Part shown: positions 30,014-39,427 of the stretch, piece after piece
Layout of the letters: each line of letters begins with the position of its first letter
How positions within the stretch are numbered: the stretch's first letter is position 1
Assembly: GCF_026626665.1 (NCBI RefSeq)
Contig: NZ_JAPNKE010000002.1
Location: forward strand, 4,627,168 to 4,691,167
From: Nannocystis pusilla
GTDB lineage: Bacteria; Myxococcota_A; Polyangia; Nannocystales; Nannocystaceae
Length of the DNA: 64,000 bases
Direction: 5' to 3'
Translations under genes and position numbers: made by a program
The notes under the pieces: model-generated
What the model saw: the letters and a program-made list of their open reading frames with translations, nothing else
What the model was told of the DNA's origin: nothing
Databases searched by the model: none

Positions 30014-31717
30014 TCACACCATCGCCTGCAGCGCGCGTGGGTCGAGCGCCACCGGCTCGCCCAGCGCGCGGCGGACGGCCTCGTGCACCGTGAAGCTGAA
30101 GCGCTGCGCGCCGACCTCCGCGGCGAAGCGCGAGCGCGCGAACACGTCGCGCACCGGGCCGGTCACCGCCGCGAAGTGGAGCTCCACGCCTCGCGCCGTC
30201 AACGTGCGCCGGAGCTCGCGCAGGGTCGCCAGCGCCGACACGTCGACGTCGTGGATCCCGCTGCAGTCGAGGATCACCGCGCGGATCGGGGCCGTCGTCG
30301 ACTCGAGCCGACGCAGCACCGCCTCGCGCAGGAAGGCCGCGTTGGCGAAGTAAAGCTGGGCGTCGAGGCGCAACAGCAGCAGCCCGGGCACCGGCAGCGC
30401 GTCGGCGAAGCGGGCCCGGTTGCGATACACCTCCGTGCCCGGCAGCCGCCCGAGCTCCGCCGTGTGCGGCCGCGTCGTCCGCAGCACGAACAGCGCCAGC
30501 GACAGCAGCACCCCCAGCGCCAGCCCGAGCGTGATCCCCAGCATCAGCGTCGCCGCCAGAGTCACCCCGTACGTCATCGACTCGCGCCGCCGCAGCCGCC
30601 ACAGCGCGCGGGGCAGCTCGAGATCGACGAGCCCCGCCACCGACACGAGGATGATCGCCGCCAGCGCCGCCCGCGGCAGGTCGCGCAGCAGCGGCGCCAG
30701 CACCACCAGCGCCAGCGCCACCAGCCCCGCCGTGAACAGGCCGGCCAGGCCCGTGCGCGCCCCGGCCTGCGCGTTGACGGCCGTGCGCGACAGCCCGCCG
30801 GCGATCGGGTAGCCGCGCATGAACCCGGTGGCGATGTTGCTGAGGCCGAGCGCCGCCAGCTCGCGGTCGGGCGCGGGGCGGTCGTCGGCGTCCGCCACCG
30901 CCAGGCTCGAGGACAGCGCCTCCACGAACGACAGCAGCGCGATCGTCACCGCCGCCGGCGCCAGCGCCACGATCGTGGCCCACGACGCGACCGGCAGCGC
31001 CGGCGTCGGCAGACCCGCCGGCACCGGGCCGAGGACCGCGACCCCGTGCGCCGGCAGGTCGAGCCCCCACGAGCCCGCGAGCGCCAGCGCCACCACCACC
31101 AGCGCTCGACCCCGGAAGCGCCGCAGCGCGAGCAGCAGGGCCATCGCCGCCAGTCCGACCAGCAACGTCGGCGCGTGCAGCCCGGCGCGCGCCGCCCACA
31201 GGTCGGCCGCGATCGCGTGGATGCCGGTGCTCGCCGGCAGCTTGACCCCGAACAGCGCGCCGAGCTGGCTGGCCGCGATGACGACCGCCGCCGCCGACGT
31301 GAACGCCGCGAGCACCGGCTGCGACAGGAAGTTGACGACGAAGCCGAGCCTCAGCGCGCCCATCGTCAGCTGCACCGCCCCGACCATCACCGCCAGCGCG
31401 GCCGCGACCGTGACCTGCGACTCTCCGGCCGCCAGCGTCACGCCGCTCAGCGCCGCCGCCACCAGCAGCGAGTCCATCGCCACCGGACCTACGGCCAGCT
31501 TCGCCGAGCCGCCGAACACCGCGTACACGACGAGCGGGGCGATCGCCGCGTAGAGCCCGACGATCGGCGGCAGCCCGGCCAGCATCGCGTAGGCCATCGC
31601 CTGCGGGATCAACATCACCGCCGTCGTCAACCCCGCGGTGAGGTCGCCGGGGAGGTCGCTCCGGCGATAGCGAGGCAGCCAAACGAGGAGGGGCACGAGG
31701 CGTCGCAGTCGGTCCAC
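30014..31717 (-). CDS. SulP family anion transporter with STAS domain
   Basis: 567 residues from GTG 31717. I chose this start because a sigma-54 promoter (31729-31744) would begin transcription at about 31718. Several membrane helices contain the family landmarks PQAMAYAMLAGLPPIVGLYAA, FMRGYPIAGGLSRTAVNAQ and a C-terminal STAS domain (GLLLLRLDAQLYFANAAF, then VILDCSGIHDVDVSAL). SulP proteins carry sulfate or other anions. Its position between the persulfide and sulfide oxidation genes suggests sulfate or sulfite movement, which is inference. Confidence 0.9.
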   Translation of the reverse strand: MDRLRRLVPLLVWLPRYRRSDLPGDLTAGLTTAVMLIPQAMAYAMLAGLPPIVGLYAAIAPLVVYAVFGGSAKLAVGPVAMDSLLVAAALSGVTLAAGESQVTVAAALAVMVGAVQLTMGALRLGFVVNFLSQPVLAAFTSAAAVVIAASQLGALFGVKLPASTGIHAIAADLWAARAGLHAPTLLVGLAAMALLLALRRFRGRALVVVALALAGSWGLDLPAHGVAVLGPVPAGLPTPALPVASWATIVALAPAAVTIALLSFVEALSSSLAVADADDRPAPDRELAALGLSNIATGFMRGYPIAGGLSRTAVNAQAGARTGLAGLFTAGLVALALVVLAPLLRDLPRAALAAIILVSVAGLVDLELPRALWRLRRRESMTYGVTLAATLMLGITLGLALGVLLSLALFVLRTTRPHTAELGRLPGTEVYRNRARFADALPVPGLLLLRLDAQLYFANAAFLREAVLRRLESTTAPIRAVILDCSGIHDVDVSALATLRELRRTLTARGVELHFAAVTGPVRDVFARSRFAAEVGAQRFSFTVHEAVRRALGEPVALDPRALQAMV

Positions 31718-31728
31718 CGCCCCGCCTC

Positions 31729-31744
31729 TGCACGCGCCAGGCCA
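31729..31744 (-). promoter_or_regulatory. Candidate sigma-54 promoter for the SulP gene
   Basis: On the minus strand TGGCCTG-GCGC-GTGCA fits TGGCACG-N4-TTGCA with the GG and GC elements correctly spaced. The predicted start of transcription is next to the GTG at 31717, so the mRNA would be leaderless. Confidence 0.55.
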
Positions 31745-32024
31745 CCCTCGAACCCGTGCGGACACGTCCACCCCGTCTCGGCGCGCGAACGCAGCGAGCG
31801 TGCATGAACGCCGAGGACCTCTCCGCACGCGGCGCGCTCGACCTCCGCGGCGCAGCGAAGGTGCAAGGACGTCGAGGACACGGCCGCCGCTCTCGCTCGC
31901 GTCACGACCGCCCGGCGTGTGGCAGCAGGCGCACGAAGGCCGCGCACACGCGCCACCTCTCTCACACCGTCACGATCGACCCCGTGACGCCTGCGAGGTC
32001 ACGAATCGTGACCATTCACCGATC

Positions 32025-32033
32025 GTCGCGACA
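32025..32033. promoter_or_regulatory. Activator-site candidate, GTCGCGACA
   Basis: A nine-base match to the TGTCGCGACA palindrome found upstream of the SQR gene and of the sigma-54 activator gene. Confidence 0.45.
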
Positions 32034-32086
32034 CACAATTCTCCTGAATTCCTCCATATGGCTTCACCTGAACGACGAAAACATGC

Positions 32087-32100
32087 CATGTCGCGACATG
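32087..32100. promoter_or_regulatory. Activator-site candidate, CATGTCGCGACATG
   Basis: A perfect 14-bp palindrome with the TGTCGCGACA core at 32089-32098, about 110 bp upstream of the sigma-54 -24 box of the SQR gene. Confidence 0.6.
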
Positions 32101-32200
32101 TTGCCACACCGCTACAGCCGCACCCGCGCAAACGCTGCACCCTCGCGCAACCCTTTCTCTCGCCTGCCTCGCGTCTTCGCTTCTGGACCGAGCCGAGGCC

Positions 32201-32216
32201 TGGTACGGGACCTGCA
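32201..32216 (+). promoter_or_regulatory. Sigma-54 promoter of the SQR gene
   Basis: TGGTACG-GGAC-CTGCA, with -24 GG and -12 GC spaced as in the consensus. The predicted transcription start is near 32227, only about 5 nt before the ATG at 32232. Confidence 0.75.
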
Positions 32217-32231
32217 ACCTCTGCCGGCGTC

Positions 32232-33427
<1,196 letters not shown>

Positions 33428-33593
33428 CCCTGAAGTCACCGCGCTCGCGCCCGACGATCCCCCGTGGGCGTCGGGCCTCGTCGCACGAGCACCCTGCGCT
33501 CCGCTCCTCCGCTCGCTCCGGCGGGTCGAGGCAGCGCCCGCTCGCTCCTCAGCGATCGCGGCCGCGAACCTCGCTTCGATCCCCGGAGCGACC

Positions 33594-33601
33594 GTCGCGA
33601 C
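33594..33601. promoter_or_regulatory. Activator-site candidate, GTCGCGAC
   Basis: The same 8-bp palindromic core as upstream of SQR, 50 bp before the -24 box of the YeeE promoter. Confidence 0.4.
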
Positions 33602-33651
33602 CACGTTGCAACCTCGACGCCCACCCTCTGCTCCTGCGCTCGGCTTCTCGC

Positions 33652-33667
33652 TGGCACGCCGCGTGCT
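33652..33667 (+). promoter_or_regulatory. Sigma-54 promoter of the YeeE/YedE pair
   Basis: TGGCACG-CCGC-GTGCT is a near-perfect -24/-12 element. Transcription should start at about 33678, directly at the ATG (33679), implying a leaderless mRNA. Confidence 0.75.
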
Positions 33668-33678
33668 AAGTCCCGGCC

Positions 33679-34112
33679 ATGCTCGTCTCGCCTCTCCTTT
33701 CGCCGCTGCTGGGCGGCGTCCTCATCGGTGTGAGCGCCCTGCTCTTGCTCGGGTTGAGCGGCCGGATCGCCGGCGTCAGCGGCATCGTCGGCGGCCTCGT
33801 GAACGCGCCCGCCGGCGATCGCGGCTGGCGACTCGCCTTCCTCGGCGGCCTCCTCCTCGGCGGCCTCCTCCTGCTGCGCTTCGCTCCTTCGGCCCTGCCG
33901 CACGGCTTGCCGGCGCCGTGGCCCTCGTCGTCGCGGCCGGCCTCCTCGTCGGCTACGGCGCGCGCGCGGGCAACGGCTGCACCAGCGGCCACGGCGTGTG
34001 CGGGCTCGGTCGCCGCTCGCCGCGCTCACTCGCCGCGGTGCTCGTGTTCATGACGACCGGCGCGCTCGCGGCCCAGGTCCTGCGCCCGCTGCTGCTCGGA
34101 GGTGCCTCGTGA
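33679..34112 (+). CDS. YeeE/YedE-type sulfur transporter, first subunit (frame break near 33910)
   Basis: From ATG 33679. A hydrophobic protein with LLGGVLIGVSALLLLGLSGR, then IAGVSGIVGGLVN and LGGLLLGGLLLLRFAP. One extra base near 33910 leads into VALVVAAGLLVGYGARAGNG followed by CTSGHGVCGLGR, the Cys-containing signature of YeeE/YedE (PmpA/PmpB-like) transporters of thiosulfate or persulfide-type sulfur. The stop overlaps the GTG of the second subunit. Pairs of such half-size proteins are common next to MBL persulfide dioxygenase genes. Confidence 0.82.
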
Positions 34113-34504
34113 ACCTCGTCGTCGCCGCCCTCGTCGGTCTCCTCTTCGCGCTCGGCCTCGGCCTCGCCGGCATGACCCAGCCGGCGCGCGTCCTCGGCTT
34201 CCTCGAGTTCCGCGACCCCGCCTTGCTGCTCACCATGGGCGGCGCCACGGCGGTCACCTTGCTCGGCTTTCCGCGGGTGCTCCGGCGCGAGCGCCCCGTG
34301 TTCGCCTGGCGCTTCTGGCTGCCGACGCGCAGCGACATCGACCGCAAGTTGCTCGTCGGGGCCGCGCTGTTCGGCCTCGGCTGGGGGCTCGTGGGTCTGT
34401 GCCCTGGCCCGGCCCTCACCGCCCTGGCCGGCGGCGACCCGCTGGTGGGGCTGTTCGTCGCCGCGATGTTCGCCGGCATGGCCCTGCACGCTCGCCGAGG
34501 CTGA
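34109..34504 (+). CDS. YeeE/YedE-type sulfur transporter, second subunit
   Basis: 131 residues starting at GTG 34109, which overlaps the previous TGA (GTGA), so translation is probably coupled. Membrane segments include LVVAALVGLLFALGLGLAGM and LLVGAALFGLGWGLVGLCPG; the signature GMTQPARVLGFLEF and LCPGPALTALAGGDPLVG match DUF6691/YeeE halves. Presumably forms a transporter with the preceding protein. Confidence 0.85.
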   Translation: MNLVVAALVGLLFALGLGLAGMTQPARVLGFLEFRDPALLLTMGGATAVTLLGFPRVLRRERPVFAWRFWLPTRSDIDRKLLVGAALFGLGWGLVGLCPGPALTALAGGDPLVGLFVAAMFAGMALHARRG

Positions 34505-34517
34505 CTCGATCGCGGGC

Positions 34518-35506
34518 TCAGGACAATCGGTGCTCTCGCAGCTTGCGCCACAGCGTCGAGCGATCGACCCCGAGCAAGCGGGCGGCCTCGCCCTTGCGGC
34601 CGCCGGTGCGCCGCAGCGCCTCGAGCAGGCGGGCCCGTTCGACCGCCTCGGCCTCGCCGGCGGGCGCGACGGGCGGGTATCCCTGCGGCAGCACCCGCGG
34701 CGGCGGCTCCCCGCGCAGCTCCGGCGTCAGGTCGGCGAGCTCGTAGTTCGGGCCCTCGCCGATCGCACACGCGTACTCGATCGCGTTGCGCAGCTCGCGG
34801 ACGTTACCTGGCCACGGGTAGGCCAGCAACGCCTCCATCACCGGCCGATCGATCCGCTCGATCCGCCGCCCTCCCTGGGCCGCGAACCGGTCGATGAAGT
34901 GCCAGGCCAGCGCCTCGACGTCGCCGACGCGCTCGGCCAGCGGCGGCAGGAACAGCGGCACCACGCGGACCCGGTACATCAGGTCCTCGCGGAACCGGTG
35001 CTGGCGCGACTCCTCGCGCAGCGAGCGGTGGGTCGCCGAGATCAGCCGGACATCGACCTCGACCGTCTGCGTCCCGCCGACCGGCACGAAGTTGCGCTCC
35101 TGCAGCACCCGCAGCAGGCGGGCCTGGATCTCGAGCGGCATCTCGGCGATCTCGTCGAGGAAGATCGAACCGCGGTGGGCCTGGCGGAACAGCCCCGGGC
35201 GGTCGCGGATCGCCCCCGTGAACGCGCCGCGGACGTGCCCGAACAGCTCCGACGCCAGCAACTCGCCCGTCAGCGTCGCGCAGTTGACGGCCTGGAACGG
35301 CCCCTTGCCGCGCGCGCTCGCTGATGGAGCGCGCGCGCCACCAGCTCCTTGCCCGTGCCCGTCTCGCCGCGGATGAGCACGCTCGCGTCCGAGCGCGCGA
35401 CCCGCGACAGCTGCTCGAACAGCGCGAACATCTGCGGCGAGACGGTGTAGATGCCGTGGAACTCGCGCAACGGCCGGCTCGGCCGCGGACTGCTCTTGCC
35501 GGGCAT
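34518..35506 (-). CDS. Sigma-54-dependent activator without a sensory domain (frame break near 35309)
   Basis: From ATG 35506. Only about 20 residues precede the AAA+ core, which has the Walker A GETGTGKELVARALH, the sigma-54 contact loop RGAFTGA, the Walker B IFLDEIAEMPLEIQ and the arginine-finger region. The C-terminal Fis-type HTH is GRKGEAARLLGVDRSTLWRK. One added G near 35309 links QRARA to GKGPFQAVNCATL. With no receiver, PAS or GAF domain its activity must be set by a partner or by its amount. It is convergent with the YeeE genes, and TGTCGCGACA lies over its own start codon. It is the likely regulator of the sulfide genes, in the manner of FisR, but lacks FisR's sensor. Confidence 0.85.
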
Positions 35507-35515
35507 GTCGCGACA
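35506..35515 (-). promoter_or_regulatory. TGTCGCGACA operator overlapping the activator start codon
   Basis: A ten-base perfect palindrome sharing its last base with the ATG of the sigma-54 activator. With the copy at 35635 it could give autoregulation by looping. Confidence 0.55.
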
Positions 35516-35634
35516 CGATGCACCACCCCCGCTCCAGGGGCAACGCCGCCGACGAACTGCCTCTCAGGGGCCGCTCTCCCCCGCCGGACGCCCTCTCCAC
35601 CCGCGTCCGGCGGCAGCGCGGCCACCGACCTCCT

Positions 35635-35644
35635 TGTCGCGACA
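35635..35644 (-). promoter_or_regulatory. Second TGTCGCGACA site upstream of the activator gene
   Basis: An identical ten-base palindrome, 129 bp from the first. Confidence 0.55.
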
Positions 35645-35713
35645 TGCCCGCCCATGGCCGGTTCCGGCGACCGGCTCTCGAGATCGGTCTGCCTGCCCGG
35701 ACGGCAAACGGCC

Positions 35714-35945
35714 GCCCCGAAGCCCAGGTCCGCCGTGCGCGCGGCGGACCTGATCTTCGGGGCAGCAAAGCCCGATCGCAAGACGACCGTCCTGAAGGGT
35801 GGGCTCGTCGATGCAGCCCGCTCGCCGGGCCTACCCTTCAGGGCGGCAAAACCTGTCACCTGTCCCTCGAGACCGATGGCTCGAAGATACCGTCCTGAAG
35901 GGTCGGTCCGTCGATGCAGCCCGCTCGCCGGACAGACCCTTCAGG
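35714..35945. repeat. Array of three long inverted repeats
   Basis: Hairpin 1 (35714-35763) has a 9-bp plus 10-bp stem interrupted by one 3-nt mismatch, around a 6-nt loop. Hairpins 2 (35791-35842) and 3 (35894-35945) share 10-bp arms CCTGAAGGGT/ACCCTTCAGG and a common loop core GTCGATGCAGCCCGCTCGCC. Units 2 and 3 are direct repeats 103 bp apart. They lie between the activator gene and the metalloprotease gene; no gene is seen here. Confidence 0.75.
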
Positions 35946-35979
35946 ACGGCTGAAATTCTCGCCTGTCCCTTCAGACAGC

Positions 35980-37461
35980 TCAGCGCCGGCGCCGGCGCCC
36001 GAGCGCGCACATCCCCAGCAGCATCACCAGCCCGGCCGCGCCGGGGCCCGGCTGCTGCGCGCAGCCGCAGCCGTCGTCGCTGTCCTGCTGGCCCCACCCG
36101 GGCGGGTACAGCGGGCCCGGCGGAGTGACGGGACCTCCGCCGGTGCCGCTGTCGGTCGAGCCCTCGTCGCCCGTCGAATCACCGGAGTCGCTGTCGCCCT
36201 CGCCGTCCGAATCGCCGGACGTCCCCGGCGCGCCGGAGGACTCGCCGCCCTGCGGGTCGCCCTCGCCGGTCGATCCGCCGGTCTCGCCCGGCCCGGGCAT
36301 CGGCCCGCCGGTGCTGCCATTCGGAGCCTCGCCGGTCTCGCCCTCGCCCGGCTCGCTCTGGGCCACCACGGTGAAGCACACCGGGTCGGACATCACCACA
36401 TTGGGCTCGTCGTCGCGCGCCTCCGCGGTCAGGCAGTACGAGCCCTCCGGGAACGTCGCGTCCTTCCACTCGTACGGCGGCACCGTCACCGGCGCGTCCT
36501 GGTTGACGCCGTCGACGTAGAGGTCGACCTGGGCCACGCCGACGTTGTCGCTGGCCTCCACCGTGACCGTCACCTGCGCCGGCGCGGAGAACTCCTGGCC
36601 GTCCTGCGGGCTCGTGATCGCCACCGTCGGCGGCTCCGGATCGGGCTCGTTGCTGCCGAACAGCCACATCAGCTTCGCGTGCGAGTTCTGGCCCTTGTCG
36701 CAGAACATCTTGTGCTGGTCGCCGCAGTGGACCGGCACGTTGGTGTCGAGCTTGAGGCACTCGTCGCGGAAGCTCGGGTCGCCGCCGGCGTTGTAGGGGT
36801 TCATGATGTCGTCGGGCTCGTTGACGTGCTCGAGCCCGTACGCGTGGGCGATCTCCTGGCTCATCGTCGTCGCCTGGGTCGACGCCGAGTACTTGTCCTT
36901 GGCGCTGTGGAACGCCAGGACGATGTTCGACGCGACCTTCGCGTCCTCGCAGTCGAGCATCGCCACCCCGAGCACGCCGGCGCCGATCACATTGGTCGGC
37001 GAATTGACGCACATCGTGTATTCACCCTCCTGCGGCCGCTCGTCGGTGATCACCACCTTGTACTTGGCCCAGTCGGCCTTGACCGCCTGCAGCGAGGCGG
37101 CGCGCTTGCTGCCCTCGCCGTACGGCTTGAACGTCTCCTCGAACTCCGCGAACGCCGTCTCGTCCTTCTTGGCGTCGTCCTTGCCGGTGTGCTTCAGCGT
37201 CACCCCGTCGTAGTTCAGGTAGAACACGTTCGTCTGCGCCTGGCCGGCGGCGCTCGGCGGCACGTTCGCCTTGATCCGCGTGATGTCCTGCGTCGCCGGC
37301 GGCGCCAGCGGGGCGGCGCGCACGCCCGTCGGCTCCGGATCCGGCGAGGCCTCCGCCGCGGGGGATTGCACATACGGCGCCGCACCCGCAGCATTGCTCA
37401 AGAGACAGGTCGCAAGCGACAGGACGACAATGCGCGCACGGCGGTCGGTGGTCAATGTCAT
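35980..37461 (-). CDS. Secreted metalloprotease-like protein with MYXO-CTERM tail, copy A
   Basis: 493 residues from ATG 37461, with a signal peptide ending near SNAAGA. The protease-like core has TTMSQEIAHAYGLEHVNEP and DDIMNPYN. In HExxHxxGxxH metzincins the first residue is His, but here it is Gln (QEIAHAYGLEH), so one zinc ligand is replaced. An Ig-like domain follows (PPTVAITSPQDGQEFSAPAQ, then VDLYVDGVNQDAPV). A Gly/Ser/Asp-rich stretch and the tail CGCAQQPGPGAAGLVMLLGM with an Arg run complete a sorting signal. It is paralogous to the gene 330 bp upstream. Confidence 0.88.
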   Translation of the reverse strand: MTLTTDRRARIVVLSLATCLLSNAAGAAPYVQSPAAEASPDPEPTGVRAAPLAPPATQDITRIKANVPPSAAGQAQTNVFYLNYDGVTLKHTGKDDAKKDETAFAEFEETFKPYGEGSKRAASLQAVKADWAKYKVVITDERPQEGEYTMCVNSPTNVIGAGVLGVAMLDCEDAKVASNIVLAFHSAKDKYSASTQATTMSQEIAHAYGLEHVNEPDDIMNPYNAGGDPSFRDECLKLDTNVPVHCGDQHKMFCDKGQNSHAKLMWLFGSNEPDPEPPTVAITSPQDGQEFSAPAQVTVTVEASDNVGVAQVDLYVDGVNQDAPVTVPPYEWKDATFPEGSYCLTAEARDDEPNVVMSDPVCFTVVAQSEPGEGETGEAPNGSTGGPMPGPGETGGSTGEGDPQGGESSGAPGTSGDSDGEGDSDSGDSTGDEGSTDSGTGGGPVTPPGPLYPPGWGQQDSDDGCGCAQQPGPGAAGLVMLLGMCALGRRRRR

Positions 37462-37489
37462 GTGCCTCACTCCGGTACGACATTTCCAA

Positions 37490-37516
37490 TAGGCAATCCA
37501 TGCCACCGCCTTCAAG
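37490..37516 (-). promoter_or_regulatory. Conserved promoter-like block of metalloprotease copy A
   Basis: On the minus strand CTTGAAGG, 9 nt, GGATTGCCTA; exactly the same two blocks and spacer length precede copy B. It lies 28 bp before the start codon. Confidence 0.6.
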
Positions 37517-37793
37517 CCTTATTTTCGCCGGCACAACGACGATTCGCGTGGTGCGGACATTCCGCCGGCCCTCGGCGGGTCCCCGAACCGTCTTGGAGGG
37601 AATTGGCCGCGCCACGTGAGACTGCGCAAGTCTTGCGCACCGCCCGCCGCGCACCGGCATTTCACGCACAGTCAACGCGCCCTACGCGCGTTGACAACGT
37701 TCCAGGCGCACTCAGCGCGTTTTCACGCCCGACCGCAACGAAAAGGGCCCGCCGCGCCGCGCGCAGCAGGCCCCTCGTCGCTCGCCCGTCTCC

Positions 37794-39199
37794 TCAGCCC
37801 CGCCGGCGCCGGCGGACCAGCCCGAGCGCCACCAGGACGACCAGCCCCGCGGCCCCTGGCCGGGCAGGCTGGGCGCAGCCGCAGCCCTCGTCGCCGCCGT
37901 CCTGGCCGAACCCGGGCGGCAGCGCGGCGGTGTCGGACGGCGGCAGGCCGCCGTCGTCACCGCTGTCGCTGCCCTCGGGCTCGGGCACCGGCTCACCGGT
38001 CTCGAGGTTGCCCGTCTCGCCGCCGGTGGTCGGAAGCTCCCCGGTGGTCGGATCGGGCTCCCGCTGGTGGTCGACGGCCCGGTCGTGGTGCCCTCGTTCT
38101 GCTGCACCACGGTGAAACAGACCTCGGGCGACATCGCCGAATTGGGCTCGTCGTCGATCGCCTGGGCCGCCACGCAATAGGTGCCCTCGGGGAAGGTCGC
38201 GTCGGCCCATTGATAGGGCGGCGTCACGTCGGGCGCGCCTTGATTCATGCCGTCGATGTAGAGATTGACCTCGGCGACCCCGACGTTGTCGCTCGCCTCG
38301 GCGACGATCGTGATCGTCGCCGGCGCGACGAATTGGTCGCCGTTCTTCGGGTTCGTGATCGCCACGGTCGGCGGCGTCGGGTCCGGCGTCGCGCTGCCGA
38401 ACAGCCACAGCAGCTCCTGGTGCGAGTTCTGTTGGTTGTTGCCGCAGAACTGGCTGTGCTGCGCGCCGCACTGGATGGGGTTGCCGCCGCCGTCGAGGGT
38501 CAGGCAATTGTCGAGGAAGCTCGGATCGCCGCCCGCGTTGTACGGGTTCATGATGTCGTTCGGCTCGTTGACGTGCTCGAGCCCGTACGCGTGGGCGATC
38601 TCCTGGCTCATCGTCGTCGCCTGGGTCGCCGCCGAGAACTGATCGTTCGCGCTGTGGAACGCCAGCACGATGTTGGCCGCCATGTTGTCGTTGCAATCGA
38701 GCGGCGCCACCCCGAGCACGCCGCCGCCGAACACGTTCGTCGGCGAATTGACGCACATCGTGTAGAGCCCGCCGTTCGGGCGCACGTCGGTGACCGACAC
38801 GTCGTACTTGGCCCAGTCCGACTTGACCGCCTGCAGCGACGCCGCGCGCTTGTTGCCGGCGCCGTAGGGCTGGTACGTGGTGGCGAACTCGTTGAACACC
38901 GTCGTGTTGGTGGCCGAATTGTCCTGCCCGCCCTGGTTCAGGGTCACGCCGTCGTAGTTCAGGAAGAACACGTTGGCCTGGGCGTGCCCGGCCTCGCTGG
39001 CGCGCACCCGCGCGGTCAGGTCGAAGCCCTCCTGCGCCGGTGGAATCATCGGCGCCGCCCGCCACGCCTGCGGCTCTGGCGCTTCCGGCGCAGCCGATGG
39101 CTGCACGAACGGAGCGGCGACCGCGCTCGAACTCAACAGGCACACCCCGATGGCGAATGCCACGGACTGCGATCGAGGGACAGCGAACGGCAGGATCAT
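37794..39199 (-). CDS. Secreted metalloprotease-like protein with MYXO-CTERM tail, copy B (frame break near 38061)
   Basis: From ATG 39199 (MILPFAVPRSQSVAF, signal peptide ending near SSSAVA). It is about two-thirds identical to copy A over the core, with the same QEIAHAYGLEH and NDIMNPYN motifs and an Ig-like domain (VAITNPKNGDQFVAPATI). A break in a GGG run near 38061 is repaired by one G, giving TTSGEPDPTTGELPTTGGET and the tail CGCAQPARPGAAGLVVLVAL plus an Arg run. Presumably arose by tandem duplication with copy A. Confidence 0.85.
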
Positions 39200-39221
39200 G
39201 GGGTTTGTCCAAGTTCCACCC

Positions 39222-39248
39222 TAGGCAATCCCTCCCCCGGCCTTCAAG
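39222..39248 (-). promoter_or_regulatory. Conserved promoter-like block of metalloprotease copy B
   Basis: Same CTTGAAGG-N9-GGATTGCCTA arrangement as before copy A, 22 bp before the start codon. The spacer bases differ, so selection on the two blocks is likely. Confidence 0.6.
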
Positions 39249-39427
39249 CGCTAATTTCGACGGACGGCAGCAGAGAATCTGCGCCCGCAGACGCCCGGGC
39301 AGCGGCCGGGAGACCCCACGAACCTCGCGCGAGGCGTGACGCTGCGCATGCGCCTGCGCGTCGCGGCCTGACGCACCCCGTCCGCCACTGCCCGCAGTCG
39401 CGCGCGTCGGCTACATTCACCGCCCGC

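Larger units (their letters stand above)
31745..32200. promoter_or_regulatory. Divergent control region of the SulP and SQR genes
   Basis: About 450 bp without a gene. It holds two copies of the GTCGCGAC palindrome (32025-32033 and 32087-32100), 65 bp apart and 100-175 bp upstream of the SQR sigma-54 promoter, the usual distance for activator binding sites. They could also serve the SulP promoter by looping. Confidence 0.6.
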
